Assembly (NCBI RefSeq): GCF_002933815.1
Contig: NZ_BEYR01000003.1
Location: forward strand, 186,001 to 250,000
Source: Sphingobacterium sp. HMA12
GTDB lineage: Bacteria > Bacteroidota > Bacteroidia > Sphingobacteriales > Sphingobacteriaceae
Reading direction: 5' to 3'
DNA length: 64,000 nucleotides
Below are positions 52,664 to 61,665 of this stretch, in pieces. The notes under the pieces are model-generated. The model worked only from the letters and a program-made list of their open reading frames with translations, did not search any database and had not been told where the DNA came from. Each line of letters begins with the position of its first letter. Position 1 is the first letter of the stretch. The position numbers were made by a program, and so were the translations under genes.

Positions 52664-52747
52664 TTATCGGAGACATTTAATAATTACCTGGAAAACATCT
52701 CCTTGTGACATTCGTTTTTCAAGCATTGGTAGATAGTTTAGTTTCAT
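52664..52747 (-). CDS. Short leader ORF upstream of SusC, 27 codons
   Basis: An ATG (52745-52747) opens a 27-codon frame ending TAA at 52664-52666, 43 nt before the SusC ATG. The peptide starts M-K-L-N-Y-L-P-M-L-E-K-R and ends I-I-K-C-L-R, with mixed charge and no low complexity. A -7 element (52767-52774) lies about 20 nt before the ATG, so the frame would be the first on the SusC mRNA. That layout fits a leader peptide or coupled small protein. I do not know a characterised family with this sequence, and coding is inferred from position and composition. Confidence 0.5.
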   Translation of the reverse strand: MKLNYLPMLEKRMSQGDVFQVIIKCLR

Positions 52748-52766
52748 GTGTTAAAAAAAGTTAATG

Positions 52767-52774
52767 CAAATATA
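52767..52774 (-). promoter_or_regulatory. Candidate -7 element of the third SusC/SusD operon
   Basis: The minus strand reads TATATTTG, a TAnnTTTG match, 20 nt before the leader ORF ATG. I see no matching -33 TTTG, so the start would depend on the extended -7 or an activator. Confidence 0.45.
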
Positions 52775-53093
52775 TAAAATCCACCTGATAACTATACTTT
52801 ATTTTTCGAATTTTTGTAATAAAAAGGTCAGAATGCTTGAACCGAATTCATAGGCATGGAAAATACATTCAGTATAATGATTGAACACCAGCGAAGTACC
52901 ATTATTGTATAGGCTACGTATGGATTAAGTATTGACTAAGTATTCCTAAAGTATCTCTATGGCTAGCTTGGGTAGTGAGAAGCTTCTACCTGATTCATGT
53001 TAAAATTGTATTCATATGCCCCTTCAACTATGGATAACCCATAATGCAGCGGGATGAAGTGGCCAATCTCTTGCTTCTCAAGGGGGAGAAAAA
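52775..53093. other. Intergenic region with phased AAGTAT repeats
   Basis: The non-coding stretch between the third SusC and the sulfatase. AAGTAT occurs at 52927, 52938 and 52949, exactly 11 bp apart, as TAAGTAT, TAAGTAT and AAAGTAT. Apart from this I see no ORF, RNA gene or promoter I can defend. Confidence 0.4.
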
Positions 53094-53096
53094 GTT

Positions 53097-53142
53097 CCAA
53101 AACAAGAACGGGTATCCATCAACGAGATACCCTGTTCTTGTT
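53097..53142 (-). terminator. Terminator of the sulfatase gene
   Basis: AACAAGAACGGGTATC (53101-53116) and GATACCCTGTTCTTGTT (53126-53142) pair over 16 bp with one bulged base. The hairpin touches the sulfatase stop codon and ends in a short T-run on the minus strand. Confidence 0.72.
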
Positions 53143-54671
53143 TAATGATCGATGTTTACCTTATAAATCGCTTCGGCCTCTTTATCATCAAATTTACGCA
53201 TCTGTGTGACAAGTTTCTTTTTCATCATTTTGAGAACACTTTTATAAGCTGGATCCCGGTATACATTGTGGAGCTCATGGGGATCTTTTTCAAGATCGAA
53301 AAGTTCCCAGTTTTCGACACGTTTGTAATAGCGGATCAGTTTATACCGATCATCCCGGACGCCAAAATGAGGACTCACAGCGTGTTCTCCATTTTCAAAA
53401 TAATGATAAAATAGGTCTTTGCGGTGCTCTTCTTTTGTATTTTTTAGCACGTGAACAAAGGATTCTCCTTGCATATCTTTCGGTTTTTTAACAGATGCGA
53501 GTTCCAACAAAGTGGGGGCGATATCGGCGTTGACAACTTTAGCATCGATGGTTGAATGTGCGCGCAATAATGTTGGGTATCGCATGACCATTGGTGTACG
53601 AAACGATTCTTCATACATCCAGCGTTTATCAAACCAGCCATGTTCACCCATATAAAACCCTTGATCTGATAGGTAGATAACGATTGTATTTTCACTGAGC
53701 GATTTTTGGTCCAGATAATCCAATACTTTACCAATATTGCGATCCATAGACTGTGCAGTATTGAGATAGTCTATCATGTAACGCTTAAACTTCCACTCAG
53801 CAAGCTGTTTGCCCGTCAGGTGACGTTGTTTTAGCTGTTCGTAAATTGGTCGGTAATAGATAGTGTAACTGTCTTTTTGTGCTTGATCCATTCGTTTAAA
53901 ATTATCATCAGTCATCATATCTTCCAATGAGTTGAACATCTTGAGATCATAACCCATTTTCATATCCTTGTCGATTGACATTTCTTGTTGCTTGGCTGCG
54001 TCGCGGGTGTCGTAGTTGTCGTAGAAAGTTGATGGTAGATCAAAGCTGATGCTGTCATAAGTGCCGAAATCCTTCGGGTCTGGCATCCATGTTCGATGAG
54101 TTGCTTTATGGCCGATGACCAAACAAAAGGGTCTGTTGGAATCTACCGTATCCAACCAGTTAATCGCTTTTTCGGTTACGATATCAGATACATAGCCTTC
54201 GGTACGGTTACGTCCCTGTTTACTAATAAAATCCGGATTGAAATAGGTGCCTTGACCTACCAGGATATCATAATAATTGAACCCCTGTAATTTGTCGCCT
54301 AGATGGATTTTACCTACCCAAGCCGTATTGTAACCTACATTTTGCAGCTGCTTGACAAAAAGGTCCTGACTAAAGTCGAATTCAGAGGTTTCATTGTCCT
54401 TAAACCCATTTTTATGGCTGTATTTACCGGTTAACAACGTTGCGCGGGATGGACCACAGATGGAATTGTTGACAAATGCATTTTTAAATATAGCCCCCTG
54501 ATCTGCTATGCGGTCTATCTGTGGTGTTTTTCCGTATTCGGAACCATAGGCGCCAATCGCTTGATAGGCGTGGTCGTCCGATATAATAATAAGGATATTG
54601 GGTCTTTTCTGCGCTGGAGCATATTTATACAATGACAGCGTAAGTAAAGTGAATAAGAGTTTTTTCAGCAT
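53142..54671 (-). CDS. Exported type I sulfatase, probably N-acetylglucosamine-6-sulfatase-like
   Basis: A 509-residue periplasmic enzyme with a signal peptide (to about 21). Metal ligands Asp32 and Asp33 in I-S-D-D-H-A-Y-Q and the sulfatase signature C72-G-P-S-R76 followed by A-T-L-L-T-G-K-Y-S-H are intact; the Cys must be converted to formylglycine. A-Y-Q-A-I-G-A-Y-G and N-S-I-C-G-P-S-R resemble the S1_11 group that removes 6-sulfate from GlcNAc in mucin and heparan sulfate, an assignment I hold at moderate confidence. The gene lies next to a sialic-acid locus and has the same palindrome 47 nt upstream as the regulator region. I see no maturation-enzyme gene in the window. Confidence 0.87.
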   Translation of the reverse strand: MLKKLLFTLLTLSLYKYAPAQKRPNILIIISDDHAYQAIGAYGSEYGKTPQIDRIADQGAIFKNAFVNNSICGPSRATLLTGKYSHKNGFKDNETSEFDFSQDLFVKQLQNVGYNTAWVGKIHLGDKLQGFNYYDILVGQGTYFNPDFISKQGRNRTEGYVSDIVTEKAINWLDTVDSNRPFCLVIGHKATHRTWMPDPKDFGTYDSISFDLPSTFYDNYDTRDAAKQQEMSIDKDMKMGYDLKMFNSLEDMMTDDNFKRMDQAQKDSYTIYYRPIYEQLKQRHLTGKQLAEWKFKRYMIDYLNTAQSMDRNIGKVLDYLDQKSLSENTIVIYLSDQGFYMGEHGWFDKRWMYEESFRTPMVMRYPTLLRAHSTIDAKVVNADIAPTLLELASVKKPKDMQGESFVHVLKNTKEEHRKDLFYHYFENGEHAVSPHFGVRDDRYKLIRYYKRVENWELFDLEKDPHELHNVYRDPAYKSVLKMMKKKLVTQMRKFDDKEAEAIYKVNIDH

Positions 54672-54717
54672 TGACAGATTTATAAGGGTTAGGGTTACCT
54701 CATAAAGGTAATGATTA

Positions 54718-54732
54718 TTATGTATTACATAA
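54718..54732. promoter_or_regulatory. Palindromic operator candidate upstream of the sulfatase
   Basis: TTATGTA-T-TACATAA is a perfect 15-bp palindrome 47-61 nt upstream of the sulfatase ATG. Its 13-bp core is the reverse complement of the site at 55601-55613. FCD-type GntR regulators bind palindromes of this size. Confidence 0.6.
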
Positions 54733-54813
54733 AATAATTTAATAAAAAACCATAGCCTATACTGAGGTATCCGTAGATGGATCTCTTATTTCTTAAAATA
54801 GGAAGAAAGTAGT

Positions 54814-55542
54814 TTATCCAACAGATTTTTTATATAGAAAAAGCCTTTGGTAATGGTTATCCAGATGCTTGCGCATCGCATTGCGAAAAACCTCAGCATT
54901 GCCAACTTTCAGTATATCCACTAATCCGCGGTGTGAGATAAAACTTTTTGATTCACTCGGACTGGTTAATAAGCCACTAATGTGTACATATTGAAAAACA
55001 GGTAATAACATGTTCTGGAAATCTTTGAGAATAGTATTACCGGTTATTTCATAGAGCTTTCCATGGAAGGCAACTTCTGTTTCAATATCAAAAATTGTAT
55101 TATCTGCATTGACGGGTTCTTTTGCTACGATAGCTTCCAGCTCCTCAATATCTTTTTCCTGTATATGTTCAAATAATATATCGGCCATGCCCACCTCTAA
55201 AATCATACGCATTTCAAAAAGATCCTGTAAAGTCTTATTCCCCATAATCGTAGGATAAAGGGATTTCCGCAATGGCTTTATAAGATCAGGACTCGTGAGC
55301 ACCGCACCCCGATGTTTCTTGGAGTCTACTAATCCAACCATACGCAATCTCAGCATCGCTTCACGAACAACTGTACGGCTTACGCCAAGTGTTTCTGCTA
55401 ATTCGATTTCCTTGGGCAATGCATCCCCAACTTTTAAACCTTGGTTTACAAAGAGATTGATAATCTCTTTCTCTGCACGGTCTACTAAGGAAGAGGTATC
55501 GAGCGTGTTAAGATGATCTATGAGTGAAGAGTTTGATTCCAT
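54814..55542 (-). CDS. GntR-family regulator with FCD domain, probable sialic-acid repressor
   Basis: A 242-residue regulator. Residues ~15-85 form the GntR winged helix with G-D-A-L-P-K-E-I-E-L-A-E-T-L-G-V-S-R-T-V-V-R-E-A-M. The C-terminal FCD domain has helical metal-binding elements F-D-I-E-T-E-V-A-F-H-G-K-L-Y, I-S-H-R-G-L-V-D-I-L and M-R-K-H-L-D-N-H-Y. FCD regulators such as NanR and LldR respond to acidic metabolites. It diverges from the SusC gene and has palindromes on both sides. I prefer ATG 55542, but an ATG at 55560 adds six residues; a half-site overlaps this start. Confidence 0.88.
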   Translation of the reverse strand: MESNSSLIDHLNTLDTSSLVDRAEKEIINLFVNQGLKVGDALPKEIELAETLGVSRTVVREAMLRLRMVGLVDSKKHRGAVLTSPDLIKPLRKSLYPTIMGNKTLQDLFEMRMILEVGMADILFEHIQEKDIEELEAIVAKEPVNADNTIFDIETEVAFHGKLYEITGNTILKDFQNMLLPVFQYVHISGLLTSPSESKSFISHRGLVDILKVGNAEVFRNAMRKHLDNHYQRLFLYKKSVG

Positions 55543-55553
55543 ATGTAATTTAT
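55541..55553 (-). promoter_or_regulatory. Operator half-site over the regulator start codon
   Basis: ATATGTAAT (55541-55549) repeats the left half of the palindrome, here overlapping the GntR start. The same nonamer recurs at 55600-55608 and 55662-55670, spaced 59 and 62 bp, as expected of an autoregulating repressor array. Confidence 0.35.
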
Positions 55554-55600
55554 GACGCATTAGGCGCCTTTAGACAAAGATAATTAATAAAAATCAATAA

Positions 55601-55613
55601 TATGTAATACATA
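55601..55613. promoter_or_regulatory. Palindromic operator candidate in the divergent promoter
   Basis: TATGTA-A-TACATA is a perfect 13-bp palindrome between the GntR and SusC genes, the reverse complement of the core at 54719-54731. It lies upstream of the predicted SusC promoter and could act on both genes. Confidence 0.62.
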
Positions 55614-55625
55614 ATTATATTAAAA

Positions 55626-55658
55626 TTTGTTTTTGATGTTTTTTAATCTATATATTTG
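55626..55658 (+). promoter_or_regulatory. Promoter of the sialoglycan SusC operon
   Basis: TTTG (55626-55629) and TATATTTG (55651-55658) are separated by 21 nt, a good match to the Bacteroidota -33/-7 consensus. Transcription would start near 55664, inside the degenerate operator. Confidence 0.7.
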
Positions 55659-55662
55659 CATA

Positions 55663-55675
55663 TATGTAATACTTA
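55663..55675. promoter_or_regulatory. Degenerate operator at the SusC transcription start
   Basis: TATGTAATACTTA differs from the 13-bp palindrome at one base and lies just downstream of the -7 element, where a bound repressor would block initiation. It starts 62 bp after the perfect copy, close to six helical turns. Confidence 0.55.
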
Positions 55676-55688
55676 ATACAAAACCAAT

Positions 55689-58600
55689 ATGTATTCAAAC
55701 CTAAAATTACGATCCCTTCTAGCCTTGTCTATATTGACAGGTAATCTGCTCTTGGCGCAAGCACAAGACCATGCGGTAAAAGGGAGAATCACTGATGCCA
55801 AGACAGGAGAACTTTTGGGGAAAGTCACTGTTAAAGTCAAAGGAACAAGTCAATCCTTGCAAACAAATGCTGATGGAACGTTCGCTGTTAGCACAAATCC
55901 TAACACAGTCTTAATAATTACATCAACAGGTTATAAGTCCTTTGAGGTGAAAGTTGGGCAAACAAATTTACTGGACATTAAATTAGAGCCCAGTACGGAG
56001 CTGATGGATGAAGTCGTCGTGGTGGGCTACGGTAAAATGAAAAAATCCAATTTGACTGGTTCTGTAAGTAGGCTAGATAAGAAGGTTCTGGAAACTGGTG
56101 TTCGTTCCAATCCTGCCTCTGCTTTAGCCGGTACCGTACCCGGTATCAGGGTGCAACAAACTTCCGGAAGACCGGGGGCTGTTCCTAAGATTGTCTTACG
56201 TGGTGGAACAGATTACGATGGTAGTGGTACTCCTTTAGTCATTGTCGATGGTATCATCCGGGATGGGTTTAATGATATCAACCAAAATGATATTGAATCA
56301 ATAGATGTGCTCAAAGATGCTTCTGCAACGGCTATATATGGTGCAAGAGCTTCAAATGGGGTGATTCTTATCACGACAAAACGTGGAAAAGAGGGGGCAT
56401 CCAATATTGTTGTTCAGTCAAAAATTGGCATCAATAAACTGAATAACCCTTTTAATTTTCTAAATGCCAAAGATTATCTATACTGGTCTAGAAAAGGAGT
56501 GCAAACTTCCGGGATTTACCAGCCAAATCAGCTGAATCAATTGTCAGCTGTGGGGCCTTTTGGAACGGGTAACAAGTTTAAGGATGATCAAGGAAATTAT
56601 CTTGACGGTAATGTTAGCAGTAATGCCGTATGGAGTACAATGTATCTGGATGATAGCAATCGTGAATTGCTACAGCAGGGCTGGCAGACAATGATTGATC
56701 CCATAACAGGTAAAGAGTTGATTTTTAAAAATTTTGACTATGAGGATTATGCGTTACGGAAAAATAGTTTAACGCAAGACTACAATGTTGCTTTACAAGG
56801 AGGGACACAAAAGGGGAGTTATTATGCCAGCGTAGGAAAGTATAATGAAAAAGGATTACCAATCAATACGTTTTATGATCGAACAACCTTCGTTTTAAAT
56901 GGCGACTACAAAATCAAACCTTGGTTGCAATCTAATTCGAATGTGAATTTTGCGTATACAAAATGGAGAGACGCAATCAACGGTGAAGCGAATTATATGA
57001 CCAGGGCATTGGGGGCTCCTCCCACGATGCGAGGTACCAATATGAACGGAGATTTGTTGGTGGGTCGTGATTGGCAAGATGGTAACCCTCTCGTCAATGA
57101 TGACAAATTTATTCGCAAGAATATCAATCAAAAACTGACCTTGGGACAGGCTTTCACGGTTGATTTTTTGGATAACCTGAGTTTAAGGGTCAGCGGTAAC
57201 TGGTTCTTTAATCAAGAAACAAATGAATCGTTTAATAGAGATTATCTGGCGAGCCCCGGCAATTATGTTAGAACGCGCAATTCGGGCGCATCTTATTACA
57301 AAAATTTTAATCAAACGTACAACGCGGTATTGAACTACAATACGACGATTGGTGAAGACCACCATATTAATGCAATGTTGGGCTCTGAATTTTTTGATTC
57401 GTATCGCACTAGTTTTTCCGCTTCGGGGACAGGCGCGCCAACAGATGATTTTATGGATTTGGGATTGACCAGTCCGGAGGCGAATAAGCGAAGTATAGAT
57501 TCTTATCATGATCGTCAGCGTATCACATCGTTTTTTGGTCGTGTCAATTATGATTATCAACAAAAATATCTGATGACGTTGACAGCACGCCGCGATGGAT
57601 ATTCCACCCTTTTGAATAACCGATGGGGAACATTCCCGGGAATCTCCGTAGGCTGGAATTTGCATAACGAAGAATTTCTGAAGGATTACATTGGTTCGGG
57701 TAAGCCAGTTAATACCTTGAAATTAAAAGCGAGCTATGGTGAAAATGGTAATGTGGATGCTGTATTCAAAGGTCAAACAACAAGAGATTCGTATATTTTA
57801 CAAGGTGCCTACGGTAGTTCAAAATACGATGGTGCGGTAGGTTATACGATGACATCCTTGTCCATTCCCAACCTGAAATGGGAAAGTTTGAAGACGAAAG
57901 AGATCGGTTTGGAAACCAGATTGTTTGACCGTTTGGATCTAACCTTAGCCTATTACCATAGAACGACAAAGGATAAAATTGCGACATTGACCTTGCCACA
58001 ATCGGCAGGTTTCCGTACAATTCGAACCAATAATGGAGATATGTCCAACCAAGGTGTTGAAGTAGATTTAAATTATCAAATACTACGTAACCATGACTGG
58101 AATTTGAGTTTTAATTGGAATATCGCTTATAATAAAAATAAAGTATTAAAGCTTCCTTACAATGGTGTGGCTAATAATCGTCAAGGCGGAATCCAGGTTT
58201 ATGACCCGGTTTCAAAGGAGTTGACTTGGGTGGGTGGAACCCAGGAAGGTCAAGATCCAAACGTTGCCTATGCTTACGAAGCGGTTGGAATCATTCGGAA
58301 CCAAGCAGACTTAGATCGTTACGCAGGTCAATTGAAAGATTTGATCGGCGCGAGAACACTGGTTCATCCGGATGCTTATAATGCATTGTCAGAAGATCAG
58401 AAGAAACTGTATTATCCGCTTGCGTTGGGTGATGTCATGTGGAAAGATGTCAATGGGGATGGAATAATAAATTCGTATGACCGTGTATATATGGGCAATA
58501 CTGTACCGCGTTGGACAGGAGGTTTTGGAGCAACACTAAGCTACAAGGACTTTAGCCTATATACACGATTGGATTATGCTCTAGGTTTTGTTGCTTATGA

Positions 58601-58997
58601 TGGGCCTAGAGCCTGGTTTTTGGGCATGATGCAAGGAACCTTTAATACGACAGATGCGGTTTTCGATACCTGGACAGCAGATAATCCAAATGCTAAATAT
58701 CCAACCTATTATTGGGCGGATCAACTATTCAAGAACAATACCAGCCGTGAAAGCAGTATGTTTTATAATAAGGGGGATTATTTGGCATTGCGTGAGATTT
58801 CTGTAGGATATAAACTGCCAAATACCATTGCGCAAAGGATCAAAATGGAGGGAATGCGAGTTTCACTGACAGGCCAAAATCTCCATTATTGGACAAAAAA
58901 CACACTGTTCTCGGCGGAAAGCGGTAGAGTAGACCAAAACAGCGGTGGATATCCTCTGCCCAAGACGTTTATTTTTAGCCTTCAATTAACCTTTTAA
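55689..58997 (+). CDS. SusC/RagA transporter, probable sialic-acid importer (NanO-like)
   Basis: A 1102-residue transporter with signal (to about 25), CarboxypepD_reg-like domain with G-R-I-T-D-A-K-T-G-E, plug with M-D-E-V-V-V-V-G-Y-G-K-M-K-K-S-N-L-T-G-S and Y-G-A-R-A-S-N-G-V-I-L-I-T-T-K-R-G-K, and a barrel ending I-F-S-L-Q-L-T-F. The assignment to sialic acid comes from the following nanA and mutarotase genes; the SusC sequence alone does not prove it. In Bacteroides and Tannerella the corresponding pair is NanO/NanU. It has the promoter and operator arrangement described at 55601-55675, and SusD starts 11 nt later. Confidence 0.9.
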   Translation: MYSNLKLRSLLALSILTGNLLLAQAQDHAVKGRITDAKTGELLGKVTVKVKGTSQSLQTNADGTFAVSTNPNTVLIITSTGYKSFEVKVGQTNLLDIKLEPSTELMDEVVVVGYGKMKKSNLTGSVSRLDKKVLETGVRSNPASALAGTVPGIRVQQTSGRPGAVPKIVLRGGTDYDGSGTPLVIVDGIIRDGFNDINQNDIESIDVLKDASATAIYGARASNGVILITTKRGKEGASNIVVQSKIGINKLNNPFNFLNAKDYLYWSRKGVQTSGIYQPNQLNQLSAVGPFGTGNKFKDDQGNYLDGNVSSNAVWSTMYLDDSNRELLQQGWQTMIDPITGKELIFKNFDYEDYALRKNSLTQDYNVALQGGTQKGSYYASVGKYNEKGLPINTFYDRTTFVLNGDYKIKPWLQSNSNVNFAYTKWRDAINGEANYMTRALGAPPTMRGTNMNGDLLVGRDWQDGNPLVNDDKFIRKNINQKLTLGQAFTVDFLDNLSLRVSGNWFFNQETNESFNRDYLASPGNYVRTRNSGASYYKNFNQTYNAVLNYNTTIGEDHHINAMLGSEFFDSYRTSFSASGTGAPTDDFMDLGLTSPEANKRSIDSYHDRQRITSFFGRVNYDYQQKYLMTLTARRDGYSTLLNNRWGTFPGISVGWNLHNEEFLKDYIGSGKPVNTLKLKASYGENGNVDAVFKGQTTRDSYILQGAYGSSKYDGAVGYTMTSLSIPNLKWESLKTKEIGLETRLFDRLDLTLAYYHRTTKDKIATLTLPQSAGFRTIRTNNGDMSNQGVEVDLNYQILRNHDWNLSFNWNIAYNKNKVLKLPYNGVANNRQGGIQVYDPVSKELTWVGGTQEGQDPNVAYAYEAVGIIRNQADLDRYAGQLKDLIGARTLVHPDAYNALSEDQKKLYYPLALGDVMWKDVNGDGIINSYDRVYMGNTVPRWTGGFGATLSYKDFSLYTRLDYALGFVAYDGPRAWFLGMMQGTFNTTDAVFDTWTADNPNAKYPTYYWADQLFKNNTSRESSMFYNKGDYLALREISVGYKLPNTIAQRIKMEGMRVSLTGQNLHYWTKNTLFSAESGRVDQNSGGYPLPKTFIFSLQLTF

Positions 58998-59007
58998 TCG
59001 TTAAATT

Positions 59008-60573
59008 ATGAAAAAGATATTTTTTTATTGCTGTGTTATCATTGCGGCAATTACATCTTGTAAAGAAATTGATCTGGACATTACCCCGGAAGATTATTTT
59101 GCAAATGGAAGTTTCTGGAAAAGTAATGATCAAGTTGCCGGAGCGATGTTAGGACTGCATAGTCAATTGCGTGGCCAACAGCAGAACTTGTGGAGCTTGG
59201 GTGAACTGCGGGCTGGAACGTTAAGGGATGGTACCAGTTTTACTGGAACTGCGTCCCTGAACTCGGCCGGGATAATTACGCAAGATATTCGGGAAAGCGC
59301 ACCTGGTATAACCGGATGGGCGGGCTTATATAGCACGATATTTCAAGTCAATAATTTTATTTATCAGGTAGAGAAAGCTGATTATTTGACTGATGCTCAA
59401 AAAGGGTATTATTTGGGGCAGGCTTATGGCATGCGCGCATTTTACTATTTTTATCTGTTCAGAACTTATGGACGGGTACCGCTGGTGACGGAACCTCAAG
59501 CTGCGGTAAATACGCCAACATCAGCAGATCAGGCGTATAAAGCGAGGACAGGCACGGAAAAAGAAACCTTTGATTTTATCAAATCAGAGATAGATAAATC
59601 TGAAAAATCATTTTCAGGAAATTATGAGACAAAAAATCAAAAAGCGCAATGGTCTCTTGCAGCAACAAAAATGCTGAAAACGGAGGTTTATCTTTGGTCA
59701 GCAAAAGTGAGCATAGATGGACAATCTCCAAAAAATACCAATTCAGATTTGCAGCTGGCAAAAGCTGCCGTGGAAGAGGTCATACCTAAATATAATCTGA
59801 TCAACAATTTTGCTGATCAGTTTAAGTCTGCCAGTATGCCTACGATGAAGGGAAATGCTGAGATGATTTTTGTCATTCGATATTTAAATGGTGAGGCTAC
59901 TTCCTTTTTTAATAATTTTATTTATGCTGCCAGTGACGATATTACCGGATATATGGATGATAACGGCCAAGTAATTCCTAAAGATCCGCTGCAAACGGGA
60001 TCCACCGGATTGATCCGTTACGAATATAAAATGGATTTGTACAAATTATATGAAAAGAAGGACAGTAGAGCCAATGCTACATTTCTAAACTTTAATAAAG
60101 GAAATACATCGGCAGTTGTATTTATAAAGTTCATGGGGACCTTAATTGATGGAGTACGCAATTATTCGGATGATTATCCTGTTTATCGTGTGGCGGAAGC
60201 ATATTTATTATTGGCAGAGATCAAGAATAAATTAGGTGAGGATCCCACCGCTGAAATTATGGCGGTTCGAAACCGTGCTTATGGAGGGTTGGCCCCTGCG
60301 TTTATCAATGGCGGTTTTGAAGCAAATGAGCTCGCAATTTTCTACGAGCGTACCAAGGAATTTGTGTCGGAAGGTAAACGATGGTTTGATTTAAGGAGAA
60401 TGCAGGATGGAAATGGACTGCCACTGGTATTTCGTAAAAATCTGAATCTGGTCGGCGTTTTAGATAATAATGATAACCAAAAACATAAAATTTTGTGGCC
60501 GATTGATTTACAGACTTTAACAGAGGACCCTCAGTTAAACGATCAGCAAAACCCCGGATATAAAGGAACTTAA
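59008..60573 (+). CDS. SusD/RagB lipoprotein, probable sialoglycan binder (NanU-like)
   Basis: A 521-residue lipoprotein with signal ending A-I-T-S-C-K-E-I-D-L. It has the SusD helical framework: F-W-K-S-N-D-Q-V-A-G-A-M-L-G-L-H, A-Y-G-M-R-A-F-Y-Y-F-Y-L, V-Y-R-V-A-E-A-Y-L-L-L-A-E-I-K-N, and Y-E-R-T-K-E-F-V-S-E-G-K-R-W-F-D-L-R, the C-terminal signature. It would form the lid of the adjacent SusC. Placement immediately before nanA suggests sialic acid or sialylated glycan as ligand. Confidence 0.9.
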   Translation: MKKIFFYCCVIIAAITSCKEIDLDITPEDYFANGSFWKSNDQVAGAMLGLHSQLRGQQQNLWSLGELRAGTLRDGTSFTGTASLNSAGIITQDIRESAPGITGWAGLYSTIFQVNNFIYQVEKADYLTDAQKGYYLGQAYGMRAFYYFYLFRTYGRVPLVTEPQAAVNTPTSADQAYKARTGTEKETFDFIKSEIDKSEKSFSGNYETKNQKAQWSLAATKMLKTEVYLWSAKVSIDGQSPKNTNSDLQLAKAAVEEVIPKYNLINNFADQFKSASMPTMKGNAEMIFVIRYLNGEATSFFNNFIYAASDDITGYMDDNGQVIPKDPLQTGSTGLIRYEYKMDLYKLYEKKDSRANATFLNFNKGNTSAVVFIKFMGTLIDGVRNYSDDYPVYRVAEAYLLLAEIKNKLGEDPTAEIMAVRNRAYGGLAPAFINGGFEANELAIFYERTKEFVSEGKRWFDLRRMQDGNGLPLVFRKNLNLVGVLDNNDNQKHKILWPIDLQTLTEDPQLNDQQNPGYKGT

Positions 60574-60649
60574 ACCAATAATGGACCGTCTTAATTTTAA
60601 ACGGATTAATTGAAGTAAGGTATTTACAACTATTCACATAAATTATCAT

Positions 60650-61570
60650 ATGCTAAATCAAAAAATATCGGGATTAATTGCAGCGCCATTTACTCCTTTT
60701 GACGAAAACGGTGAGCTGAATCTTGAGCTGATTCCACACTATTATGAAATGCTAAAGAGAAATAGCGTATCGGGTGCGTTTATTTGTGGCTCGACCGGAG
60801 AGGGTGTATCACTGACATTTGACGAAAAAGTCTCGGTAATGGCAGCTTGGGCCAAGCTGACAAAGAGAGATCCGGCGTTCACATTAATGATGCTGTTGGG
60901 GGGGACGAATATCAAAGAATGTCAACAACTAGCCGAACTTGCCGAGCAGGTAGGCGTAGATGTCGTTTCCTTTACATCGCCGTCGTATTTTAAACCTGCA
61001 AACGTGGATCAGCTGGCAAAGTGCTGCATTGAAATCGCGAGCGCTGCACCCAATACTGCTTTCTATTATTATCATATTCCTGTATTGACCGGTGGAAATT
61101 TTCAAATGATCGACCTATTGAAAAAAGTACATGGCGTAATACCCAATTTTAGGGGAATTAAATATACCCATGAGGATTTTATGGATTTTCTGACCTGCAT
61201 GAATTATGCTGATCGACAATATGACATGCTCTGGGGCAGAGACGAGAATATGTTATCTGCGCTAGTATTAGGGAATAAAGGCGCTGTCGGAAGTACGTAT
61301 AACTATGCCGCACCTTTGTATCTTGATCTCATGGAAGCTTATGATGGGGGGGATTTTGAAAAGGCAAATGCCCTGCAGCAGCAATCAATTGATATGATCG
61401 CATTGTTAGGTAAGTATGGGGGGATTTCTGTTGGAAAGGCATATATGAATTTAATCGGTCTAAATTGTGGCAAATTTAGGTTACCTGTAAGCAATATGTC
61501 TGCGGAACAAGTTGAAGCTTTCAAAGCTGATGTGAACAAAATTGGTTTTGAAACGTTTTGCGCACATTAA
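60650..61570 (+). CDS. nanA: N-acetylneuraminate lyase
   Basis: A 306-residue TIM-barrel aldolase of the DapA/NanA family, which splits N-acetylneuraminate into N-acetylmannosamine and pyruvate in the cytosol. The pyruvate-binding loop is G-S-T-G-E-G (47-52), the catalytic Tyr141 precedes H-I-P in Y-Y-Y-H-I-P-V-L-T-G, and the Schiff-base Lys171 is in F-R-G-I-K-Y-T-H. F-T-S-P-S-Y-F near residue 110 and the absence of the DHDPS-specific pattern favour NanA. It lies 76 nt after SusD and upstream of a sialate mutarotase, which fixes the pathway. Confidence 0.9.
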   Translation: MLNQKISGLIAAPFTPFDENGELNLELIPHYYEMLKRNSVSGAFICGSTGEGVSLTFDEKVSVMAAWAKLTKRDPAFTLMMLLGGTNIKECQQLAELAEQVGVDVVSFTSPSYFKPANVDQLAKCCIEIASAAPNTAFYYYHIPVLTGGNFQMIDLLKKVHGVIPNFRGIKYTHEDFMDFLTCMNYADRQYDMLWGRDENMLSALVLGNKGAVGSTYNYAAPLYLDLMEAYDGGDFEKANALQQQSIDMIALLGKYGGISVGKAYMNLIGLNCGKFRLPVSNMSAEQVEAFKADVNKIGFETFCAH

Positions 61571-61665
61571 TCGCATCATCAGTTTGGTTTCCATCTCGTT
61601 TTAAGCACTTTGTTTATAGAGCTGTAAATCCTGTAAGATAGAAATGATGTCAAGAATGAATAGAT

